Part shown: positions 56,792-64,000 of the stretch, in pieces
Layout: the number at the start of each line of letters is the position of its first letter
Position numbering within the stretch: the stretch's first letter is position 1
Source of the DNA: Eggerthellaceae bacterium
GTDB taxonomy: Bacteria; Actinomycetota; Coriobacteriia; Coriobacteriales; Eggerthellaceae
NCBI GenBank assembly: GCA_022644775.1
Contig: JALCHN010000001.1
Coordinates: 62,001 to 126,000, forward strand
Length of the DNA stretch: 64,000 bases
Direction of reading: 5' to 3'
Notes under the pieces: model-generated
The model's input: the letters and a program-made list of their open reading frames with translations, nothing else
Databases searched by the model: none
What the model was told of the DNA's origin: nothing
Position numbers and translations under genes: made by a program

Positions 56792-59700
56792 CTACTTGCT
56801 CGACGTGAGCACGGGCTCGTCGTGGACGGCCCCCTCTTCGCCGACCTTTTCCCCGTCGAGATCGAAGAATCCCACCGCGCAGGCCGACGGCTCGGGCGCG
56901 GGCTTGGCGTAGCTGGCCGTGCGGGCGGCGCGGGCCTCTTCGACCTTGTCTTCCATGTTGCTCTTGGCCACCGCGATCATGAGCTTGATGCGGTTGAGCT
57001 GGTTGACCTCAGAGGCCCCCGGGTCATAGTCGACGGCCACGATGTTGCTTTCGGGATAGCGGCGGCGCAGCTCCTTGATGACCGCCTTGCCCACCACGTG
57101 GTTGGGCAGGCAGGCGAAGGGCTGGGTGCACACGATGTTGGGCGCCCCGTGCTTGATGAGCTCGATCATCTCGGCGGTGAGCAGCCAGCCCTCGCCCATC
57201 GAGTTGCACAGGGACACCACTTCCTGGGCCCAGTCGGCCAGCGTGAAGATGTCGGTGGGCGCCTCGAGACGGTTGCTGCGCTCCATGGCTTCGAGCATGG
57301 GCTTGCGGGCGGTCTCGATGTACTTCAAGATGCCGCGCGCCCCGATCGCGCCCTTGGTCGAACGACCCAGCGGGTCCTTCTGGAAGATGCGCCCCGCGAT
57401 GCCGAAGAGGAAGAACTCGATGAGTCCGGGCACGACGGCCTCGCAGCCTTCGGCCTCGATCTGCTCGACGATCTGGTTGTTGGCCGTGGGATGGAACTTC
57501 ACCAGGATCTCGCCGACCACGCCCACGCGCGGCTTGGTGCCCTCGCCGGCAAGCGGCAGGGCGTCGAAGTCGTCGACAATCGCCGCGCAGGTCTTCTTGA
57601 ACTGGCGGCGGGTCTCCCCTGCCCGGATCTGCTTCTTGCAGGTGTCCATCCAGTGGCGGAAGAGGGCCTGGGCGCTGCCGGGCTCGACTTCGTAGGGCCG
57701 GGTGCGGTAGAGGGCGGCCATGAGCATGTCACCGTAGGACAGGGCGTAGATGGCCTGCTGCAGCATGGGCAGGGTGATGTTGAAGCCCGAATTGCTCTCG
57801 TCGAGGTTGTTCTGCAGGGCGAGCGAGATCACGGGGATGTGGGAAAGTCCCGCGGCCTTCAGGGCCTTGCGGATCAGGCTGATGTAGTTGGTGGCGCGGC
57901 AGCCGCCGCCCGTCTGCGTGATGAGCACGGCCAGGTGGTCGGTGTCGTAACGGCCCGACAGCACGGCTTCCATGATCTGGCCCGTGACCAGGATCGACGG
58001 GTAGCAGATATCGTTGTTCACGAAGCGCAGGCCCGTGTCGACGGCCTCGTGGTCGACCGAAGGCAGAAGCTCGAGGTTGTAGCCGTTGGCCAGGAAGATG
58101 GGCTGGAGCAGCTCGAAGTGGATCGGGGCCATCTGCGGGGCGAGGATCGTGTAGCCGGCGTCCTTCATCTCCTGGGTGAACTCGACGCGCTCGAATTCGG
58201 TCGTGGAACCCTCGCGCTGCACGAGCTCGTCGCGGTCGACCGTGGCGGCGTCGGCGGCGCGCAGATCGGCGGCGTTGTCGATGCGGTCGGCGGCGATCTT
58301 GTCGGCCACGGCGGCCGCGGCCTTGGCCTCGGTTTGACCGGTCTTGGCCGCGCGGCGCGCCTCGAAGTCTTCCACAAGCTTGTTGGCGGCCAGATCGCCC
58401 ACCGGGCAGCCGCGCTGTTCGGCTTCCCGTTCGGCCTCCTCGTCCTGCTGCTCCTTGAGCGCGGCGAGCAGGCTGCGCACGCGAATGCGGGCCGAGCCCA
58501 GGTTCGACACCTCGTCGATCTTCAGAACCGTGTAGATCTTGCCGGCGGATTCCAGGATCTCCTGCACCTGGTCGGTGGTGAGGGCGTCGAGGCCGCAGCC
58601 GAAGCTGTTGAGCTGGATGAGGTCGAGATCCTTGCGTTCGGTGACGACCTTGGCGGCGTTGTAGAGACGGGTGTGGTACATCCACTGGTCGACCAGGCGG
58701 ATGGGGCGCTCGAGCTCGCCCAGGTGGGCGATCGAATCCTCGGTGAGCACGGCCAGGCCGAAGCTCGTGAGCAGCTCGGGGATCGCGTGGTTGATTTCGG
58801 GGTCGTTGTGGTAGGGACGGCCGGCGAGCACGATGCCGTGGGTGCCCGTCTCCTCCATCCAAGCGAGCGTTTCCTCGCCCTTCACATGGATGTCGTGCTT
58901 GAAGCGCAGGTCCTCTTCCCAGGCGGCGTCGACGGCTTCGTCGATCTCGCGGCGGGTCGGGGCCTTGGCGTAGCGGCCCATGAGCTCGCCGTGCTGTTCG
59001 ACCAGCTCGTAGTAGAGACGCTTCTTGAGCTTGTCCTTCTGGTCGTAGGGCAGGTAGGGGTTCAGGAACGCGACGTCGGTGTCGTTGAGCTCGTCGATGT
59101 TCAGGCGCAGGGTTTCCGAATAGCTCATGACGATCGGGCAGTTGTAGTGGTTGCCCGCGCCCTCGTCTTCGCTGCGCTCCCACTTGGCGCAGGGCATCCA
59201 GATGAAGTCGGGATGCTTGTCGAGCAGGTTCATGATGTGGCCGTGGCTCATCTTGGCCGGGTAGCACACGTTTTCGGACGGAATCGACTCGATGCCGGCC
59301 TCGAAGGTCTTCTTGGTCGACGGGTCCGAAAGCTCCACGCGGAAGCCCAGCTTGGTGAAGAAGGTGAACCAGAAGGGGTAGTTTTCGTACATGTTGAGCG
59401 CGCGGGGCATGCCCACGGTGCCGCGGGTCGCCTGGTCTTCGGCGAGCGGCTCGTAATCAAAGAGGCGATGGCTCTTCCACTCGAAGAGGTTGGGCACCTT
59501 CTTCTCGTTCTTCGCCATGGCGCCCAGGCCCTTCTCGCAGCGGTTGCCCGTGATGAAGCGGCGGTGCTTGCCGGTGGCCTCGTCCTTGCCGAAGTCGTTG
59601 ATCGTGAGCAGGCAGTGGTTGTTGCAGGCCTTGCAGCGCAGGGTCTTGTGGGTGGGATGCAGGGCGTCGAGCTGATCGGGGGTGAACAGCGTCGACACGA

Positions 59701-61552
59701 CTTCGGCCTCGTTGCCGCCCGCGCGGGCGACGGCCTGCTCGTAGCGGTCGCGCGCCAGAAGGCCCGCACCGTAGGCGCCCATGTTGCCCGCGATGTCGGG
59801 ACGCACCGCATGCACGCCGGAAAGCTGTTCGAAGGCGCGCAGGACGGCGTCGTTTAAGAAGGTGCCGCCCTGGACGATCACGTGCTCGCCCATCTCGCGC
59901 GGGTCGCGCATCTTGATGACCTTGAACAGGGCGTTCTTCACGACCGAAATGGCCAGGCCGGCGGCGATGTCGCCCACCGTGGCGCCTTCCTTCTGGGCCT
60001 GCTTGACGCGGGAGTTCATGAAGACGGTGCAGCGGCTGCCCAGATCGACCGGGTGCTCGGCCTTGTTGGCGGTGGCGGCAAACGCGCGCACGGGCAGGTT
60101 CAGGCCGGTGGCGAAGCTTTCGATGAAGGAGCCGCAGCCGGCCGAGCAGGCTTCGTTGAGCATGATCGAGTCGAGCACGCCGTCGCGCACCTTCATGCAC
60201 TTCATGTCCTGGCCGCCGATGTCCAGGATGAACTGGACGTTGGGCAGCAGTTCTTTGGAACCGCGCAGGTGGGCGACCGTTTCAATCTCGCCCGAATCGA
60301 CGCGCAGGGCTTCGAGCAAGAGGCCCTCGCCGTAGCCGGTCACGGTGGCGTGGCCGATCTTCACGGCCGGCGCGCCCGCATCGGTGCGGGGTAGGTCGGC
60401 GTAGAGCTTGCGGATGCCCTCTTTGGCGGTTTCGAGCACGTCGCCGCGGTTGTTGGTGTAGTAGGACCACAGAAGCTCGGAGTTTTCGGAGATGAGGGCC
60501 ATCTTGAAGGTGGTCGAACCGGCGTCGATGCCAAGGAAGGCCGTGCCACGATAGGCCGAAAGGTCGGCCCGCTTCACGCGCTCCTTGTTGTGGCGCTCTT
60601 CGAACTCCCGGTAGTCTTCATCGCTCGCGAACAGGGGCGGCATGCGGGTGACCTCGCTGCCCTGCAAATCGCCCAGGCCCTCGAGGCGCGCCACGATGCC
60701 GTCAAGCAGCGCGGGCTCGCCTTCCTTGGCGCCCGCGAGCGCGCAGCCGGCGGCCACGAACAGGTGGGCGTTTTCGGGCACGATGATGTGCTCGTCGTCG
60801 AGCCCGAGCGTGATATAGAAGCGCTTGCGCAGTTCGGGCAGATACTGCAGGGGGCCGCCTAAGAAGGCCACGTGGCCGCGGATGGGACGGCCGCAGGCCA
60901 AACCCGAAATGGTCTGCGTGACGACGGCCTGGAAGATCGACGCGGCGATGTCTTCCTTGGCGGCGCCTTCGTTGAGCAGGGGCTGTACATCGGTCTTGGC
61001 GAACACGCCGCAGCGGCTCGCGATCGGGTAGATGATCTTGTGGTGGCTGGCGAGCTCGTTCAAGCCGGACGCGTCGGTGTTGAGCAAGGCGGCCATCTGG
61101 TCGATGAAGGCGCCCGTGCCGCCGGCGCACTGGCCGTTCATGCGCTGCTCGATGTTGCCGTCGAAGTAGATGATCTTGGCGTCCTCGCCGCCGAGCTCGA
61201 TGGCGACGTCGGTTTCGGGGATGAGGGTCTCGATCGCCGTCTTGTTGGCGATGACCTCCTGCACGAAGGGAATGCCGAGCCACTGGCCGAGCAAAAGTCC
61301 GCCCGAGCCGGTGATGGCGCAGGTCATTTCATAGTCGCCGAACTCTTTGGCCGCCCCGCGCAGGACGTCGACGATCGTGGCGCGCACGTCGGAATGGTGG
61401 CGCTGGTAGATGGAGTAGTGCACCGTCTGCGCGTCGTCCAAGATCGCGAGCTTGACCGTGGTCGAACCCACGTCGATGCCCAGATGCAGGCCGCCCTCGA
61501 TGGCAGGCGCCGTTGCGTCGGCAGCGCCCGTGCGCTGTACTTCTTCACTCAT
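56792..61552 (-). CDS. 2-hydroxyacyl-CoA dehydratase activase-related giant protein (two ASKHA domains plus DUF2229)
   Basis: The 1586-residue protein begins with two BadF/BadG-type ATPase domains. The first has [26 protein letters not shown] and RCGVFAKTD. The second has [31 protein letters not shown] and RCTVF. In each, the two Cys fit the bridging 4Fe-4S cluster of the activators. A DUF2229-type region follows, then dehydratase-like segments with [18 protein letters not shown] and GGGCRATNY. Such fusions occur in anaerobes, probably as ATP-driven electron donors to an iron-sulfur partner; no partner is adjacent. The second ATG is preferred because AAAGG sits too close to the first. A TetR gene precedes it by 25 bases. 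Confidence 0.88.
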   Translation of the reverse strand: MSEEVQRTGAADATAPAIEGGLHLGIDVGSTTVKLAILDDAQTVHYSIYQRHHSDVRATIVDVLRGAAKEFGDYEMTCAITGSGGLLLGQWLGIPFVQEVIANKTAIETLIPETDVAIELGGEDAKIIYFDGNIEQRMNGQCAGGTGAFIDQMAALLNTDASGLNELASHHKIIYPIASRCGVFAKTDVQPLLNEGAAKEDIAASIFQAVVTQTISGLACGRPIRGHVAFLGGPLQYLPELRKRFYITLGLDDEHIIVPENAHLFVAAGCALAGAKEGEPALLDGIVARLEGLGDLQGSEVTRMPPLFASDEDYREFEERHNKERVKRADLSAYRGTAFLGIDAGSTTFKMALISENSELLWSYYTNNRGDVLETAKEGIRKLYADLPRTDAGAPAVKIGHATVTGYGEGLLLEALRVDSGEIETVAHLRGSKELLPNVQFILDIGGQDMKCMKVRDGVLDSIMLNEACSAGCGSFIESFATGLNLPVRAFAATANKAEHPVDLGSRCTVFMNSRVKQAQKEGATVGDIAAGLAISVVKNALFKVIKMRDPREMGEHVIVQGGTFLNDAVLRAFEQLSGVHAVRPDIAGNMGAYGAGLLARDRYEQAVARAGGNEAEVVSTLFTPDQLDALHPTHKTLRCKACNNHCLLTINDFGKDEATGKHRRFITGNRCEKGLGAMAKNEKKVPNLFEWKSHRLFDYEPLAEDQATRGTVGMPRALNMYENYPFWFTFFTKLGFRVELSDPSTKKTFEAGIESIPSENVCYPAKMSHGHIMNLLDKHPDFIWMPCAKWERSEDEGAGNHYNCPIVMSYSETLRLNIDELNDTDVAFLNPYLPYDQKDKLKKRLYYELVEQHGELMGRYAKAPTRREIDEAVDAAWEEDLRFKHDIHVKGEETLAWMEETGTHGIVLAGRPYHNDPEINHAIPELLTSFGLAVLTEDSIAHLGELERPIRLVDQWMYHTRLYNAAKVVTERKDLDLIQLNSFGCGLDALTTDQVQEILESAGKIYTVLKIDEVSNLGSARIRVRSLLAALKEQQDEEAEREAEQRGCPVGDLAANKLVEDFEARRAAKTGQTEAKAAAAVADKIAADRIDNAADLRAADAATVDRDELVQREGSTTEFERVEFTQEMKDAGYTILAPQMAPIHFELLQPIFLANGYNLELLPSVDHEAVDTGLRFVNNDICYPSILVTGQIMEAVLSGRYDTDHLAVLITQTGGGCRATNYISLIRKALKAAGLSHIPVISLALQNNLDESNSGFNITLPMLQQAIYALSYGDMLMAALYRTRPYEVEPGSAQALFRHWMDTCKKQIRAGETRRQFKKTCAAIVDDFDALPLAGEGTKPRVGVVGEILVKFHPTANNQIVEQIEAEGCEAVVPGLIEFFLFGIAGRIFQKDPLGRSTKGAIGARGILKYIETARKPMLEAMERSNRLEAPTDIFTLADWAQEVVSLCNSMGEGWLLTAEMIELIKHGAPNIVCTQPFACLPNHVVGKAVIKELRRRYPESNIVAVDYDPGASEVNQLNRIKLMIAVAKSNMEDKVEEARAARTASYAKPAPEPSACAVGFFDLDGEKVGEEGAVHDEPVLTSSK

Positions 61553-61577
61553 GGTTGTCATGCCTTTCTCGCGAGCG

Positions 61578-62264
61578 CTAGAGCTCGATGGATTCGCCGG
61601 GTTTGATGAAGAGGAGCCGCTGGGCGATGAGCGCCATCTCCTCGGAGGATTCCTGCATGCCCGTTTCGACCCAGCGGTTGATGATGCCCAGATAGGCGTT
61701 GGCGAAGAAGGCCACGTAGTACTCCACGAAGGGCGTGGGGTTGGTGCGGTACTTCTCGTGCAGGATCGACTGGATCAGGCAGGTGCACACCGAATCGCGC
61801 AGGCGCGGGGCGAAGCGGACGTCGCCGCCGTCGCCCATCACCGCGTGCAGGAAGCTGCTCTGGCTGCGCAGGTAGTCGAAGAGCTCGACCAAGATGGGCA
61901 GGGGCTTGCGGCGAGAGACGTACCAGGCCAGCTCGACCAAAGACAGCTGGGCCATGCGGCCCTGGATGTCTTCCAAATCGGCGATCAGGTCGTCTTCGAA
62001 GGTGGCGAGCAGGTTGTCCTTGTCGGTGAAATGGTTGTAGAAGGTCCCGCGGTTCAGGCCGGCGCGGGCGCAGAGCTCGTTGACCGTGATGGAGTCGAAG
62101 CCCTCTTCTTCCATCAGTTCGATGAGCGCGTTGCGCAGGGCGTTCTTCGAGCGCACGATGCGCCGGTCCTCGCCGCGCGTCGATTTGCGCACGGTGCGCG
62201 GCGCGGGAGCCTTGACGGCCGTCGCTTGGGCGGGCGGCCGCGTTTCGATTGTCTCGACGGTCAT
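61578..62264 (-). CDS. TetR-family regulator next to the activase gene
   Basis: The 228-residue protein has an N-terminal basic extension, then a TetR DNA-binding domain with [45 protein letters not shown] (about residues 41-85). The C-terminal part resembles the TetR_C_8-type domain with [30 protein letters not shown] lies nine bases before the ATG. It is co-transcribed with the activase-like gene, which it probably controls, together with itself, through the inverted repeat upstream. The ligand may be an acyl-CoA or amino-acid derived compound, but nothing here shows it. Confidence 0.85.
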   Translation of the reverse strand: MTVETIETRPPAQATAVKAPAPRTVRKSTRGEDRRIVRSKNALRNALIELMEEEGFDSITVNELCARAGLNRGTFYNHFTDKDNLLATFEDDLIADLEDIQGRMAQLSLVELAWYVSRRKPLPILVELFDYLRSQSSFLHAVMGDGGDVRFAPRLRDSVCTCLIQSILHEKYRTNPTPFVEYYVAFFANAYLGIINRWVETGMQESSEEMALIAQRLLFIKPGESIEL

Positions 62265-62320
62265 GGGTACGTCCCTTCCATCGGTACGTGTGAAGCGTAA
62301 ATAGACAGATTGGCCTTTAT

Positions 62321-62335
62321 TGAACATTCTGTACA
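62321..62335 (-). promoter_or_regulatory. Inverted repeat upstream of the TetR gene
   Basis: TGAACA-TTC-TGTACA, symmetric except for one base per half. It lies about 57 bases upstream of the TetR start and could be its operator. No clean promoter is seen beside it. Confidence 0.4.
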
Positions 62336-62510
62336 TTAGCGATTGTAGCGAGGGCGCAGAAGCGTTTCAACCGAAGCGCGCAGACCTTGCACGCCCGTTG
62401 CACAATCGTCACGAAGACCGCACGCAGCCCGCTCGCGGCGGAGCACCGCCTGTGGGCGCGCCCTTCTCCATCGCCGTCACACTTACGCTGCCCGTATGGA
62501 GCACGCGCGC

Positions 62511-62516
62511 TATAAT
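62511..62516 (+). promoter_or_regulatory. -10 box for the UPF0210 gene
   Basis: TATAAT 35 bases upstream of the start codon. The -35 region is weak (CTGCCC). Confidence 0.5.
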
Positions 62517-62550
62517 GGGCCAAATCTCACCCCGCCCGAAGGATTCACCC

Positions 62551-63915
62551 ATGCAAATCACCCCTGCCGAAGTCGCCGAAACCCTCGCGATGGTCAGCCA
62601 GCAGCACCTCGACGTGCGCACGATCACGCTCGGTTTGAACTTGCGCTCCTGCATCGACGCCGACATCGACGCCATGGCCCGCAAGGTCTACGACCGCATG
62701 ACCTCCGCCGCCGAAAACCTCGTCCCCGTCGCCGAGCAGCTCGAGCGCGAGTACGGCGTCCCCGTGGTCAACAAGCGCATTTCCGTCACCCCCGTGTCGG
62801 AAATCTGCGACGCCACCGACGCCTGTGACCTCACGCCGATCGCCCTGGCCATGGACAAGGCCGCCAAGGAAGTGGGCGTGAACTTCGTGGGCGGCTTTTC
62901 GGCCCTCGTGCAGAAGGGCGCCACGCGCACCGACGAAAAGCTCATGAACTCGATCCCCCGCGCGCTGGCCGAAACCGACCTGGTCTGCTCTTCGGTCAAC
63001 GTGGGCTCCACGCGCGCGGGCATCAACATGGACGCCCTGTGGAAGATGGCCAACATCGTGCTCGAGACCGCGCACGCCACCGAAGAGCGCGACTGCATCG
63101 GCGCGGCCAAGCTCGTAGTCTTCTGCAACGCCGTGCAGGACAACCCCTTCATGGCCGGCGCCTTCCACGGGTCGGGCGAAGCCGACGAGGTCATCAACGT
63201 GGGCGTGTCGGGCCCGGGCGTGGTGCGCAACGTGCTCGCGAGCATGCCCGAAGACGCGAGCTTCACCGAGATTTCCGAAGCCATCAAATCGACCGCCTTC
63301 AAGATCACCCGCGTGGGCGAGCTCATGGCCCGCGCCGCGGCCGACCGCCTGGGCTACCAGAAGGGCATCCTCGACCTGTCGCTTGCCCCCACCCCGGCCG
63401 AAGGCGACAGCGTGGCCGAAATCCTCGAGGCCATCGGCGTGGGCCAATGCGGCGCGCCGGGCACCACGGCGGCGCTCGCCATGCTCAACGACGCCGTGAA
63501 GAAGGGCGGCGTCATGGCGTCGAGCAGCGTCGGCGGCCTTTCGGGCGCCTTCATCCCCGTGTCCGAAGACGCCGGCATGATCCGCGCCGCCGAATCGGGC
63601 TGCCTGCGCATCGAGAAGCTCGAGGCCATGACGAGCGTGTGCAGCGTGGGCCTCGACATGATCGCGATTCCCGGCGACACCACGGCCGAGCAGATCGCCG
63701 GCATCATCGCCGACGAGGCCGCAATCGGCATGATCAACAACAAGACCACCGCCGTCCGCGTGATCCCGGCGTTCGGCAAGAAGGCCGGCGAGACCCTCGA
63801 ATTCGGCGGATTGTTGGGCAGCGCCCCGATCATGGCGGTCAACGAAGCCGCCGGCACCGTGTTCGCCCACCGCGGCGGCCGCATCCCCGCCCCGATCAAC
63901 TCGCTCAAGAACTAA
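62551..63915 (+). CDS. UPF0210 (DUF711, PFL-like family) protein
   Basis: The 454-residue protein matches the UPF0210 family: [20 protein letters not shown] near the start, [39 protein letters not shown], and LIDLS-like [23 protein letters not shown]. The C-terminus is [31 protein letters not shown], with the final part typical. Structures show a PFL-like glycyl-radical-type barrel without the radical residue, and its function is unknown. The usual neighbour, an ACT-domain protein (UPF0237), is not here. AAGGAT lies before the ATG. Confidence 0.92.
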   Translation: MQITPAEVAETLAMVSQQHLDVRTITLGLNLRSCIDADIDAMARKVYDRMTSAAENLVPVAEQLEREYGVPVVNKRISVTPVSEICDATDACDLTPIALAMDKAAKEVGVNFVGGFSALVQKGATRTDEKLMNSIPRALAETDLVCSSVNVGSTRAGINMDALWKMANIVLETAHATEERDCIGAAKLVVFCNAVQDNPFMAGAFHGSGEADEVINVGVSGPGVVRNVLASMPEDASFTEISEAIKSTAFKITRVGELMARAAADRLGYQKGILDLSLAPTPAEGDSVAEILEAIGVGQCGAPGTTAALAMLNDAVKKGGVMASSSVGGLSGAFIPVSEDAGMIRAAESGCLRIEKLEAMTSVCSVGLDMIAIPGDTTAEQIAGIIADEAAIGMINNKTTAVRVIPAFGKKAGETLEFGGLLGSAPIMAVNEAAGTVFAHRGGRIPAPINSLKN

Positions 63916-63936
63916 GCGTTCACCTGGGCATATGCT

Positions 63937-63972
63937 AAAAGGGCGCGCTCCGGTTTCGGGGCGCGCCCTTTT
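63937..63972 (+). terminator. Terminator after the UPF0210 gene
   Basis: AAAAGGGCGCGC pairs with GCGCGCCCTTTT (63937-63948 with 63961-63972). The A/T flanks make it usable in both directions. Confidence 0.9.
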
Positions 63973-64000
63973 CATGCGCAGAGATTTGGGCACCCGCTGC

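Noticed and set aside
56663-59857. 1064-codon plus-strand frame opposite the activase-like gene
   Set aside because: Same reason: antisense shadow with no family resemblance, no ribosome site and no promoter.

Overview
The window is GC-rich (roughly two thirds G+C) and tightly packed, with most genes on the minus strand in long runs with gaps of 0-30 bases. Gene content points to an anaerobic high-GC Gram-positive of the Coriobacteriia, probably Eggerthellaceae. The signs are a DUF5692 membrane protein, a multiheme NapC/NrfH-like cytochrome beside a CXXXY-type cytochrome c maturation operon, a flavodiiron protein, a very large 2-hydroxyacyl-CoA dehydratase activase-like protein, an accC/pyruvate-carboxylase operon with asp23 and nusB, and a sortase-anchored surface protein. 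The taxonomic call is an inference from gene content.

Layout. 1-2.4 kb: tail of pstB, a DUF5692 membrane protein and a TetR regulator. 2.6-4.1 kb: a complete IS3-family (IS150-like) element that has inserted exactly into the loop of the rpsA transcription terminator. 4.1-9.0 kb: rpsA, an ArsB/NhaD-like transporter, and amt-glnB for ammonium. 9.0-15.5 kb: an operon reading pyruvate carboxylase-BCCP fusion, accC, asp23, nusB, xseB, dxs. 15.8-17.1 kb: sstT. 17.3-31.3 kb: a minus-strand run with rarA, DUF948, an AI-2E-family permease, alaS, ruvX, mltG, yqeG, an aroE-like gene, aroC, aroK, an aroB-like gene, an M24 peptidase and efp. The aroB-like and aroE-like products have lost most recognisable catalytic residues.

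31.4-36.4 kb: a 6S RNA candidate, then a plus-strand cluster of four exported proteins that share sequence modules; one is a 136-residue LPXTG protein. 36.4-45.3 kb: a small unknown gene, an 87-aa unknown gene with a homocysteine-methyltransferase-like gene, galU, the heme-export and cytochrome c maturation genes ccmD-C-B-A-F-E, and a five-heme cytochrome. The Ccm set is the variant System I, with a CXXXY CcmE and no CcmH here.

45.7-52.4 kb: a frameshifted SpoU/TrmH methyltransferase, tRNA-Ala(CGC), veg, rsmA, an Isf-like flavoprotein, tatD, metG and a secreted coiled-coil lysozyme-like protein. 52.4-53.0 kb: a repeat-rich gap. 53.0-55.6 kb: a YgjP-like metallopeptidase, rsmI and a flavodiiron protein. 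55.7-64.0 kb: an alpha/beta hydrolase, the 1586-aa activase-like protein with its TetR regulator, and a UPF0210 protein.

The most unusual signals are the IS inside a terminator loop, a 29-bp palindromic repeat family whose paired copies sit exactly 6 bases after two stop codons, the degenerate aroB/aroE pair, the tandem-OB CXXXY CcmE, and the modular surface-protein cluster.
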